Origin: DAOVRL01 sp964459805 | Lineage (GTDB): Bacteria; Planctomycetota; Phycisphaerae; Sedimentisphaerales; Anaerobacaceae | Direction: 5' to 3' | NCBI GenBank assembly: GCA_964459805.1 | Contig: CAYWOD010000092.1 | Span: 1-13,266, forward strand | Length of the DNA stretch: 13,266 bases | Part shown: one piece after another, positions 6,617 through 13,266 of the stretch | Numbering within the stretch: the first letter of the stretch is position 1 | Layout of the letters: each line of letters opens with the position of its first letter | Position numbers and translations under genes: made by a program | The notes under the pieces: generated by a model | The model's input: the letters and a program-made list of their open reading frames with translations, nothing else | Databases searched by the model: none | What the model was told of the DNA's origin: nothing

Positions 6617-7657
6617 ATGGAACCTAATCCGATTTTGGGTGTAGTGTTGCATTCGATCGGCGGCTTTGCCGCAGGGAGCTTCTATGCTCCCCTTAAGAAG
6701 GTGCGGTTGTGGGCGTGGGAGACCTACTGGTTGGTGATGGGTGTTGCAGCGTGGCTGATCACGCCATGGGTGATAGCTGGCATCACGACGCCTCAACTGC
6801 GCCGGGTCCTGTGCGGGAGTCCTCCCAAGGCGCTTGTCTGGTCGTATGTGTTCGGCGTACTATGGGGAATCGGAGGCCTCACCTATGGTCTGACGATGCG
6901 TTATCTTGGAATGGCCCTTGGTGTTGCCGTCGCCCTCGGCTTCTGTGCGGTCTTCGGAACGCTCGTGCCGCCCATCTTCAAGGGTAGGTTCGGCGAGCTA
7001 CTGACCAGTTCTGCCGGACTCACCGTACTTGGGGGGGTGGTTGTTTCTCTGGTTGGCATTGTGGTCTGCGGTTTGGCTGGTCGCCGCAAGGAGGGCGAAC
7101 TTTCGGACGAGGAACAGAAAGAGGCCGTCGCTGAGTTTGCATTGGGCAGGGGATTTGCAATGGCCATTGTTTCTGGCATTCTCAGTGCCTGCTTCGCTTA
7201 CGGTCTGGCGGCGGCAGAACCTATTGCGGAACTCTCTGTGCAGATGGGCACGAAAAGCCTCTACGCAAATAATGCGGGGCTCGTTGTGATCCTGATGGGT
7301 GGGCTGACCACCAATGCGGTCTGGTGTTTGCGGCTGAACCGTTGTAACAAGACCTTTTCTGATTACAGGACCGGCCCCCGGCTCAACTACATCCTGTGCG
7401 CCTTGAGCGGAGTTATCTGGTATCATCAGTTCTTCTTTTACGGAATGGGCATGACCAAGATGGGTCAGAAGTACGGCTTTTCGAGCTGGTCTCTTCACAT
7501 GGCTTTTATCATCGTGTTCTCGAACCTGTGGGGCCTCTATTTCAAAGAGTGGCAAGGCGCAAGTCGTGGGACACGAGCTATGGTCTGGATCGGATTGGCT
7601 GTGCTCATCCTTTCGACAATGATCATTGGATACGGAAACCGAATAGGTGCTACGTAA
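6617..7657 (+). CDS. rhaT: L-rhamnose/proton symporter RhaT
   Basis: A 346-residue inner-membrane protein with about ten hydrophobic helices, close in length to E. coli RhaT (344). It imports L-rhamnose with a proton. Motifs shared with E. coli RhaT as I recall it: FYAPLKKV (22-29), WGIGxxxYGLTMRYLGM (83-99), WYxQFFFY (268-275), SWSLHM (290-295) and KEW (310-312). A charged loop at 156-172 separates two halves, as in the drug/metabolite transporter fold. Start choice: AGGAG (6603-6607) is 9 bases before the ATG at 6617 but only 3 before an in-frame GTG at 6611. It probably shares a transcript with the URO-D gene 18 bases downstream and is driven by the promoter at 6350-6379. With the exported GH106-type enzyme downstream it makes a release-and-uptake pair for rhamnose. 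Confidence 0.93.
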   Translation: MEPNPILGVVLHSIGGFAAGSFYAPLKKVRLWAWETYWLVMGVAAWLITPWVIAGITTPQLRRVLCGSPPKALVWSYVFGVLWGIGGLTYGLTMRYLGMALGVAVALGFCAVFGTLVPPIFKGRFGELLTSSAGLTVLGGVVVSLVGIVVCGLAGRRKEGELSDEEQKEAVAEFALGRGFAMAIVSGILSACFAYGLAAAEPIAELSVQMGTKSLYANNAGLVVILMGGLTTNAVWCLRLNRCNKTFSDYRTGPRLNYILCALSGVIWYHQFFFYGMGMTKMGQKYGFSSWSLHMAFIIVFSNLWGLYFKEWQGASRGTRAMVWIGLAVLILSTMIIGYGNRIGAT

Positions 7658-7675
7658 GGGGGAGGCAGGCGAATC

Positions 7676-8749
7676 ATGAAGCCGAGAGAACGCGTGTTGG
7701 CAATACTGAACCGTCAATCAGTTGACCGCCTACCGGTAGACCTCTGGCACACACCGGAAATCGGTGCAATGCTCCAAAGGCACTGTGGGGTCGAAAGAGA
7801 CCTTGACGTGTATCGCGCACTCCAACTCGACAAGATTGTCTGGGTATTCATGGATTACAGGCCGGACGAGAATGAACGCACTGGATCACAGGTCGGGGCG
7901 AAGGCCACCGGCACACGGACAATGTGGGGTGTGCCACTTAAAGGAGTCCAAGCCGGCGCAGCCCATTACGAGGAGTTCGGCGAAGCACCCCTGAAAACGT
8001 ACGAAACCGTGGCGTCTTTGGACGACTATCCAAGGTGGCCGGACGTTGACCGTTTCGACTACGAGAATGCTCTGTCGTGTGCTCGCGAAGCATCGGATGA
8101 ATTCGCTGTGATCGGTCCGTGGGTCTCGTTCTTTGAGATCTACTGCCAGTTGCGCGGGATCGAAAAGGCGTTTATGGATCTTGCGCTAAGCCCGGGCCTC
8201 GTTGATGCTGTTTTGGACCGGGTGGAAGTGATTCAGACGGCGATGATGGAACGCTTTCTTACGCAGGCCGGCGACACGGTGGATCTCGTTTTTGTCAGCG
8301 ATGATATCGGTGGGCAAACTGGGTTGCTTATGTCGCCGGACATGTGGCGACGGCATCTGCAGCCTCGAATGGTGCGATGGTGCGAACTGATCCACTCTTT
8401 CGGAAAGAAAGTGTTCTACCACACAGACGGCGCGGCGGAGTCGTTGATTCAACCGTTGATCGACTGTGGGATTGACGTGCTGAATCCTATCCAGCACGCC
8501 TGTCCTGGCATGGAAACCGGATCTCTCAAGAGGAAATACGGTGATCAGATCAGTTTCCACGGCGGTGTCGACAACCAGCACGTGTTGCCGTTTGGTTCAC
8601 CCGACGATGTCCGGGCCGAAGTCCGAATGTTGCGTGCCACGCTGGGAGCCGGGGGGGAGGGCTTCATCTGCTGTTCATGCCATAACATTCAAGCGGGCGC
8701 GCCGCTGGAGAACATCCTGGCGATGATCGATGAGATGCAACAGAGCTGA
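7676..8749 (+). CDS. Uroporphyrinogen decarboxylase (URO-D) superfamily protein, not a heme-pathway enzyme
   Basis: A 357-residue cytoplasmic TIM-barrel protein. The family is recognised from the N-terminal MKPRERVLAILN, GPWVSFFE (147-154), SDDIGGQTGLLMSP (208-221), FYHTDGAAESLI (247-258), NPIQ (270-273), FHGGVDNQ (294-301) and HNIQAGAPLENI (336-347). True HemE enzymes carry an N-terminal RQAGRY motif, absent here. Relatives include corrinoid methyltransferases such as MtaA and CmuA, whose zinc is held by an H-x-C pair plus a later Cys. Here the first pair reads His249-x-Asp251, and near the later site there is a dense Cys332-Cys333-x-Cys335-His336 cluster. A metal-dependent methyl or one-carbon transfer is thus possible but unproven. 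The gene starts 18 bases after rhaT with a strong GGGGGAGG site (7658-7665), so it is probably co-expressed with rhamnose uptake. Confidence 0.85.
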   Translation: MKPRERVLAILNRQSVDRLPVDLWHTPEIGAMLQRHCGVERDLDVYRALQLDKIVWVFMDYRPDENERTGSQVGAKATGTRTMWGVPLKGVQAGAAHYEEFGEAPLKTYETVASLDDYPRWPDVDRFDYENALSCAREASDEFAVIGPWVSFFEIYCQLRGIEKAFMDLALSPGLVDAVLDRVEVIQTAMMERFLTQAGDTVDLVFVSDDIGGQTGLLMSPDMWRRHLQPRMVRWCELIHSFGKKVFYHTDGAAESLIQPLIDCGIDVLNPIQHACPGMETGSLKRKYGDQISFHGGVDNQHVLPFGSPDDVRAEVRMLRATLGAGGEGFICCSCHNIQAGAPLENILAMIDEMQQS

Positions 8750-8796
8750 TGCATCGCAAGGAAGAGAACTTCTTGTTGACGTCAGACAATGTTGAC

Positions 8797-8825
8797 TTGA
8801 CTTACATGAGGGGGGAGAATAAAAT
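8797..8825 (+). promoter_or_regulatory. Predicted sigma70-type promoter of the glycoside hydrolase gene
   Basis: TTGACT (8797-8802), 17 bases, then TAAAAT (8820-8825): each hexamer differs from consensus at one position and the spacing is ideal. Transcription would start near 8832, about 90 bases before the ATG at 8921. Just upstream, TGACGTCA (8776-8783) is an 8-bp palindrome, and GACCGGTC (8850-8857) is another within the leader. Either could be an operator half. Confidence 0.6.
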
Positions 8826-8920
8826 AGTCAGCAGGTGGAGGGTTGCGTCGACCGGTCAACTCGCTAAACAGATACGATCGATGCAATCAGCAGGACCTGT
8901 TTGGCGAAAGGAAAAATGAA

Positions 8921-11900
8921 ATGGCTAATGCTGTGCGATGCTGTTTGGTGTCTTTCACTTTGTTCCTTATATGTGGATTCTGTTGGTCTTGTGCCCTTGT
9001 GGGAACTTCTGCCGAGCCAGAGTGTGACCGGATCACTGAAGAAGAATTCGCCAATCCTCCGCTGTCTGCCCGGCCGGGCGCATTCTGGGCTTGGCTTGAA
9101 GGGCATGTCAGCCTGGATCGCCTGACGTATGAATTGGAGGAGATGAAGGCCAAAGGCATGGGCGGCGCCGATATATGGGATGTTCATGCCTATATCAATC
9201 CGGACCAGATGATTTCGGCTGGTCCGACGTTTCTGGGCGAAGCGTCTCTCAAGGCCGTCGCTCATGCCTTGAGGGAGGCGAAACGTCTGGGACTGAGCAT
9301 GGGCATGGTGGCAGCCAGTGGTTGGAATGCCGGGGGAACCTGGGTGAAACCGGCCGATGCAGGCATGGGATTGTTTCACTCTCAGATTTCCGTGGAGGGC
9401 CCCACCACGTTTTCCCAGGTTCTGCCTTTTCCAGAGGTGCCGAAAGAGTGCCCGAAAGATGCCGATGGACGCCCGTTGTTTTCCAGGGACGTGGCCGTTC
9501 TGGCAGTGCCCCAAGAAGAGGGTCAGAGACTCGGCTCCATTGACTCTGTGATTGATGTCACCGAGTTTTTTGACAAAGACGGAGGTCTGACCTGGGATGT
9601 GCCTGCGGGCACATGGACGATTCTTCGGTTTGTCATGAGCAATACCGGCTACCAGTTGATCGCCCAGAGCCCGAATTCAGGCGGACCGATGATCGACTTC
9701 TTGAATCCTGAGTCCACGCGCATGCATTTCGGCACCATCATGAATCGCCTCGAATCGGAACTGGGGGATATCAAGGATTTTCCGCTGGATCACCTGGAAG
9801 TGGACAGCATGGAGTTGGGGCATCATACCATCTGGACCGGCCAGATCATCGAAAGATTCAAAAAGGCGTATGGCTACGATCCCCTGACATACCTGCCGTT
9901 GCTAAAGGAGTGGACAACGCAGGACGCCGACGTCAGGGAACGATTTTTGTATGACTGGAAGAAACTCATCAGCGATGTGTTTATTGACAATCATTACCGC
10001 ACGGGGAGTGCATTCCTGCGTCAATACGGGGTGAAACTCTGTGCCGAAGCCGGCGGGCCCGGCGCGCCGATCTGGGACAGTTGCCCGGTGGATGCACTGG
10101 AAGCCCTCGGTGCGGTGGATATTCTGCGCGGCGAGTTCTGGCCCAAGATGCGGAACATCTGGCTGGTCAAGGAGATCTCGTCTGCAGCCCACATCTACGG
10201 CAAGACCATCGTCGATGCAGAATCTTTCACGAGCTGGCGTCACCTGCAGGACGGTCCCTATTTTTACAAGCTCATGGCGGACAAGGCAATGAGTGAGGGA
10301 TTGAATCACTTCACGTTCCACACGTTTGCCCACAGCCCCAAACAGGTGGGGTTGCCGGGCAATTATTACCATGCCGGCACACACATCAATCCCAATCGCG
10401 TGTGGTGGCCCATGGCCGGATCCTTTATCGACTATCTCTCACGATGTTGTTATATGCTGCAGAAGGGATTGTTCGTCGCGGATGTGTGCTATTATTACGG
10501 GGATCAAGCCCCGAATTTTGTGTCCGCCAAGGGCGTCGATTACTTCCCAGGCAGCGGTTACGACTATGACGTGATCAACAGCGACGTGATTTTGAACCGA
10601 ATGACAGTCCGCGACGCTCGAATCATGCTGCCCGATGGTATGAGCTATGCGGTCCTGGTCCTGCCGGAACGGAGGGACATGAATCTGGATGTACTGCGAA
10701 AGCTGGCACACATGGTCCAGGCCGGCGCCACGGTCATCGGTCCCAAACCGGTCCGAGCCGTCACATTGAAGGATTACCCCCTCCGCGACGGCCTGATTAC
10801 CCGGCTCGCTGACAAGCTGTGGGGGGATTGTGACGGAAAATCGGTCAGAGAATATCGATATGGTAAGGGCTGCATTGTATGGAACCGTTCTGTGGCCGAC
10901 GTTTTGCAGGAACAAGGGATCGGGCAGGACTTCCAGTATACGGGCTCCGACGAACGAACCCGGCTGGACTATCTGCATCGACGGACACACAAAGAAGACA
11001 TTTATTTTGTCATCAACCTGAATGAACGCTGGGAAGCCGTTGAATGCGCCTTCCGTGTCAAAGGCAAGAAGCCCCAGTTGTGGCACCCGGAGACCGGCCA
11101 GTTGCGTGACATACCGGCCTACGACATCCAAGACGGCGTGACCCGCCTGACCCTGCATCTGAAACCCGCGGAATCCGTGTTCATCGTATTCCGCAAGCCT
11201 GCCGCGCCAATCCACTTCACTCGGATTGAAAGCCTGGCGAGTCGGGCATTCGAGACCGCACAGGCGTTCTCGCCACATTCAGCCACACCGGGTGGTCCCA
11301 TGTGGTTGTCGGACGGCAAGACAGATGTGGCCGATCAGCACATTGCGTTCGATCTGGGAGCCGCGCACAATCTCAAGAAAATCAGGGTCTGGAATTATAC
11401 CGAATCGGTGCGCGGATTCGTGAATTACGGCATCAAGGACATGGAGATCTGGGCATCTCCAGACGGCACGGCCTACCGCAACTGTGGCGCGTTCTCCCTG
11501 CGCGAGGCCTCACAAACAGAGGACAAACACTATCATCAGGATCTCGCCGTGGAGATCGATCATGCCCGGTTTGTTCGTTTCCGTGTCAAGACCAATCACA
11601 GCACCACACATTATTGCGATGGCGTCAGCAGGCACGTGGGTTTGTGCCGGGTGAAGTTCTTTGGCAATGAGGAAATCTCCGGTGTCAAGATTCACGCCGT
11701 CTCCAGCGGTACGGCGTTTGAACCCGCATCGGACGAGACCATGGGGCCGGTTCGGCCCGACTCGGAACTGAGGATGGATCCCTCCAATCGTCCATATCTG
11801 AGAGTCTGGACGCCGGGGACGTATGTGTTGCACAGTACAGGCGGGCAATCACAAAGAGTCGAGGTCCAGTCCGTCAACCGGCCCCTGGAAATGACTGGTG

Positions 11901-12394
11901 CCTGGCAGGTGAGTTTCCCACGGGGTTGGGGCGCGCCGGACCAGACGACCTTTGAAAAACTCATTTCCTGGACCGATTCCGACGATGACGGTATCAAATA
12001 CTTCTCCGGACGCGCCGTGTATTGCAAGACGTTCACCCTGCCGCGCAGCGTGCTGAACCCGAATACTCACCTGGAGCTCGACCTGGGCGTGGTTCAGAAG
12101 GTGGCCCGTATCCGTTTGAACGGACGGGAAGTCGCCGTGCTGTGGAAACCCCCGTTCTGTGTCGACATCACGGATGCCGTCAAGCCGGGGACAAACGAAC
12201 TGATCGTGGAGGTCGCCAATACCTGGACGAATCGCCTGATTGGCGATGCCTTTCTGCCGCCCGAGAAACAGTACTGCAAGACGAATCTACATGGCAGACT
12301 GTCTCGGAAGGACCGGCGCTTGCAGCCCTCCGGGCTGTTGGGCCCGGTGACGATTCATACGGCCACTCACGTGTTAAGTTTCGCACTTTTTTGA
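8921..12394 (+). CDS. Exported GH106-type glycoside hydrolase with internal discoidin domain, putative alpha-L-rhamnosidase
   Basis: A 1157-residue enzyme. The N-terminus has a hydrophobic signal (about 6-28) with probable cleavage after TSA (29-31). The catalytic part (about 40-760) has hallmarks of the GH106 / PF17132 family: PPLSARPGAFWAWLEG near the start, a LEEMKAKGMGGADIWD stretch, and ASGWNAGGTWVKPADAGM. Acidic candidates for catalysis are Glu376 (in AEAGGPGAP) and Glu434 (in DAESF). A discoidin/CBM32-like module follows at about 768-915 (SDGKTD...IAFDLGAAHNLKKIRVWN). A C-terminal galactose-binding-like sandwich at about 990-1144 (ELDLGVV, ARIRLNGREVAVLW, ANTWTNRLIGD) is usual for this family. 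Family members release L-rhamnose from polysaccharides. Start: the longer frame from a TTG at 8843 lacks a site; the ATG at 8921 has AAAGGAAAA upstream and exposes the signal peptide. Own promoter at 8797-8825, terminator at 12415-12462. rhaT upstream supports the rhamnoside assignment, but other GH106-like substrates are possible. Confidence 0.88.
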   Translation: MANAVRCCLVSFTLFLICGFCWSCALVGTSAEPECDRITEEEFANPPLSARPGAFWAWLEGHVSLDRLTYELEEMKAKGMGGADIWDVHAYINPDQMISAGPTFLGEASLKAVAHALREAKRLGLSMGMVAASGWNAGGTWVKPADAGMGLFHSQISVEGPTTFSQVLPFPEVPKECPKDADGRPLFSRDVAVLAVPQEEGQRLGSIDSVIDVTEFFDKDGGLTWDVPAGTWTILRFVMSNTGYQLIAQSPNSGGPMIDFLNPESTRMHFGTIMNRLESELGDIKDFPLDHLEVDSMELGHHTIWTGQIIERFKKAYGYDPLTYLPLLKEWTTQDADVRERFLYDWKKLISDVFIDNHYRTGSAFLRQYGVKLCAEAGGPGAPIWDSCPVDALEALGAVDILRGEFWPKMRNIWLVKEISSAAHIYGKTIVDAESFTSWRHLQDGPYFYKLMADKAMSEGLNHFTFHTFAHSPKQVGLPGNYYHAGTHINPNRVWWPMAGSFIDYLSRCCYMLQKGLFVADVCYYYGDQAPNFVSAKGVDYFPGSGYDYDVINSDVILNRMTVRDARIMLPDGMSYAVLVLPERRDMNLDVLRKLAHMVQAGATVIGPKPVRAVTLKDYPLRDGLITRLADKLWGDCDGKSVREYRYGKGCIVWNRSVADVLQEQGIGQDFQYTGSDERTRLDYLHRRTHKEDIYFVINLNERWEAVECAFRVKGKKPQLWHPETGQLRDIPAYDIQDGVTRLTLHLKPAESVFIVFRKPAAPIHFTRIESLASRAFETAQAFSPHSATPGGPMWLSDGKTDVADQHIAFDLGAAHNLKKIRVWNYTESVRGFVNYGIKDMEIWASPDGTAYRNCGAFSLREASQTEDKHYHQDLAVEIDHARFVRFRVKTNHSTTHYCDGVSRHVGLCRVKFFGNEEISGVKIHAVSSGTAFEPASDETMGPVRPDSELRMDPSNRPYLRVWTPGTYVLHSTGGQSQRVEVQSVNRPLEMTGAWQVSFPRGWGAPDQTTFEKLISWTDSDDDGIKYFSGRAVYCKTFTLPRSVLNPNTHLELDLGVVQKVARIRLNGREVAVLWKPPFCVDITDAVKPGTNELIVEVANTWTNRLIGDAFLPPEKQYCKTNLHGRLSRKDRRLQPSGLLGPVTIHTATHVLSFALF

Positions 12395-12414
12395 AATGTA
12401 AAGATAGGCAAAAT

Positions 12415-12462
12415 AGCCCATGAGTTGCTTTTATGATTTTTTATCACTTACGGGGCTTTTTT
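12415..12462 (+). terminator. Intrinsic terminator after the glycoside hydrolase gene
   Basis: AGCCC (12415-12419) pairs with GGGCT (12453-12457) and, after a small internal bulge, TGAGT (12421-12425) pairs with ACTTA (12446-12450) with one G-T pair. Six Ts (12457-12462) follow directly. It begins 21 bases after the stop codon. The loop of about 20 nt is long and T-rich. Confidence 0.6.
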
Positions 12463-12766
12463 CCCTTGTGTCCCACGACAATTGAACAAGTGACAAGCTT
12501 AAAAGCTGCCCTGAGATTCTTGTATAGCTGTTCTTGCTGTGGGAGTGGAAAATATTGGGGTTTGTAGTACCGTGCTTGGGGCATGTATATGGTAGTTTTT
12601 ATTCCAAAAGCTCATTTTGAAAGAGGTTGCATTACTTCACACCTTGCATCTTAAGTGCTTGTAGAAACAGAATTTATGCGTTATTCTTATGTTTCCGAAC
12701 GATTACGTGTGTTCGTTCAATTAACATAGGACACGAGGCTTTTTCGAAAGTGGCATTAATTCATAG
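12463..12766. other. AT-rich gene-free stretch
   Basis: About 300 bases, much richer in A and T than the genes around it. A 72-codon frame runs through it, but it has no ribosome site, is rich in Cys, Arg and Ser in no recognisable pattern, and runs out of phase into the TPR fragment. Only a short AAGCTTAAAAGCT inverted repeat (about 12495-12507) stands out. No tRNA or known RNA was seen. The change in composition suggests acquired or decayed DNA. Confidence 0.4.
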
Positions 12767-13057
12767 CTCCGGCAGGCATTGGAGGGCAGAGAGCGAAAGC
12801 TGGGAGAGGACCACCCTGCCTGCTTCGAGTCCATGCATGAATTAGCAGTGCTGTACAAAAAGCAAGGTGGTTACGATAAAGCAGAACTACTGCTAATTCA
12901 AGCGATTGAAGGCAGACGCCTTAAACTCGGTGACGAGCATCCGCACACGTTAGAGTCGTGGAACAACCTGATCGAGCTCTATGAAGCGTCGGGCAAGCCG
13001 GAACTGGCCGAAGAGTGGCGGGCAAAGCTGCCCCAAAACGACGCCGTAGAACGGTGA
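12767..13057 (+). pseudogene. C-terminal fragment of a tetratricopeptide (kinesin-light-chain-like TPR) protein
   Basis: After an in-frame TAG at 12764-12766, the frame reads LRQALEGRERKLGEDHP..., then about two 42-residue TPR units of the type found in NB-ARC or kinase-linked TPR proteins: ELAVLYKKQGGYDKAE, the linker LKLGDEHPHTLESWNNL, IELYEASGKPELAEEW. It then closes with RAKLPQNDAVER and a TGA. There is no ATG at a sensible place (a TTG at 12779 falls mid-repeat) and no ribosome site. The sequence starts abruptly inside a repeat, so this is the 3' end of a larger gene cut at its 5' side. The tail is, from memory, typical of large TPR proteins in planctomycetes. It directly precedes repeat copy B and has no visible link to rhamnose use. 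Confidence 0.7.
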
Positions 13058-13079
13058 CAAAGCACCCCAAAACGGCCCC

Positions 13080-13095
13080 ATTTTCTTGAGAAAAT
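13080..13095. repeat. Short AT-rich hairpin after the TPR fragment
   Basis: ATTTTC (13080-13085), loop TTGA, GAAAAT (13090-13095). It lies 22 bases after the TPR stop codon. The stem is AT-rich and no T run follows, so terminator function is doubtful. The ten-base word CCCCAAAACG also occurs twice just before it (13031-13040 and 13065-13074). Confidence 0.35.
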
Positions 13096-13097
13096 CT

Positions 13098-13164
13098 TTA
13101 CAACCAAACTACAACCCGAAAGCCCATCATCTGCCAATCCAGGAAAAATGCCTATCCCATAAGT
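13098..13164 (+). repeat. 67-bp diverged repeat, copy B
   Basis: Aligns without gaps to 5774-5840 (50 of 67 identical) in the same orientation, 7324 bases away. It begins 41 bases after the TPR fragment's stop. Its CATAAGT end also forms the left arm of an inverted repeat that reaches 13186, which copy A lacks in intact form. Confidence 0.7.
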
Positions 13165-13186
13165 ACTTGAATAGTAAATACTTATG
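13158..13186. repeat. Inverted repeat at the end of repeat copy B
   Basis: CATAAGTA (13158-13165) and TACTTATG (13179-13186) are perfect 8-bp inverted repeats with a 13-nt loop; one more CC/GG pair is possible with a single-base bulge. It could be an RNA hairpin or a recombinase-type site. Confidence 0.45.
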
Positions 13187-13193
13187 TGGCAGC

Positions 13194-13218
13194 CCGGAAT
13201 TGTACACCGGATTGTACT
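13194..13218. repeat. Imperfect tandem repeat, two units
   Basis: CCGGAATTGTACA (13194-13206) is followed directly by CCGGATTGTACT (13207-13218), differing by one base deletion and the last base. No function can be assigned. Confidence 0.4.
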
Positions 13219-13220
13219 AA

Positions 13221-13233
13221 ACGGCTCCGCCGT
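13221..13233. repeat. Small GC-rich hairpin near the right edge
   Basis: ACGGC-TCC-GCCGT: a perfect 5-bp stem with a 3-nt loop. Its core resembles the hairpin at 33-49 read on the opposite strand (CCGGC-TCT-GCCGG), so the two may belong to one dispersed family. The window ends 33 bases later. Confidence 0.35.
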
Positions 13234-13266
13234 AGGTTCTCTCATGGATTCTTGGGGTGATTCGTT

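Noticed and set aside
6998..7717. Minus-strand 239-codon open frame opposite rhaT
   Set aside because: It overlaps a clear membrane transporter gene; its product is low in hydrophobic structure, matches no family, and has no ribosome site. It is a shadow frame.
8843..8920. Upstream extension of the glycoside hydrolase from a TTG
   Set aside because: No ribosome site, and the extension would bury the clear signal peptide that begins at the ATG at 8921, which has AAAGGAAAA before it.
10439..11278. Minus-strand 279-codon open frame inside the glycoside hydrolase
   Set aside because: The plus-strand gene is continuous and has family motifs on both sides of this stretch; the minus frame shows none.
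1..13266. CRISPR array, retron, toxin-antitoxin or phage-defence system
   Set aside because: No regularly spaced repeats, reverse transcriptase, nuclease or paired small toxin genes were seen on either strand.

Overview
The window looks like a chromosome segment of a carbohydrate-degrading bacterium of the PVC group, most likely Planctomycetota (Phycisphaerae-like), with Lentisphaerae/Kiritimatiellae as alternatives. This placement is inference from gene types: two Tat-exported Gfo/Idh/MocA oxidoreductases, a secreted HEAT-repeat protein, a URO-D-like protein, a large exported glycosidase and a tetratricopeptide fragment of the HPHTLESWNNL type. No rRNA, tRNA or CRISPR array was seen. All intact genes are on the plus strand.

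Region 1 (1-5750) is the oxidoreductase half. A Tat-signal Gfo/Idh/MocA protein (272-1600), a secreted HEAT-repeat protein (1624-3501) and a SAM hydrolase of the DUF62 family (3511-4236) sit 23 and 9 bases apart and probably form one transcript. After a 233-239-base gap comes a second Tat-signal Gfo/Idh/MocA protein (4476-5750). It shares its architecture and C-terminal tail with the first but keeps the usual His-x-x-Asp motif, which the first has lost. The SAM hydrolase gene is visibly less GC-rich than its neighbours and is the misfit of the group.

Region 2 (5751-6616) has no long gene. It holds one copy of a diverged 67-bp repeat, a decayed C-terminal piece of a transposase on the minus strand (IS1380-like), a terminator-like hairpin, a good promoter, a 57-codon ORF with a strong ribosome binding site, and a perfect 16-bp palindrome. 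The last three form a leader in front of rhaT.

Region 3 (6617-12462) is a rhamnose-scavenging set: an L-rhamnose/H+ symporter (RhaT), a URO-D superfamily protein of unknown reaction 18 bases downstream, and, from its own near-consensus promoter, an exported GH106-type glycoside hydrolase (putative alpha-L-rhamnosidase) with an internal discoidin/CBM32-like domain. It ends at an intrinsic terminator. The simplest reading is that the hydrolase frees rhamnose outside the cytoplasm, RhaT imports it, and the URO-D and Gfo/Idh/MocA proteins act on modified sugars or their products. No rhamnose isomerase, kinase or aldolase is present.

Region 4 (12463-13266) is AT-rich and gene-poor. It ends with a start-less TPR gene fragment, a second copy of the 67-bp repeat, and several small hairpins and short repeats. 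The two repeat copies lie in direct orientation 7.3 kb apart and bracket the rhamnose cassette.
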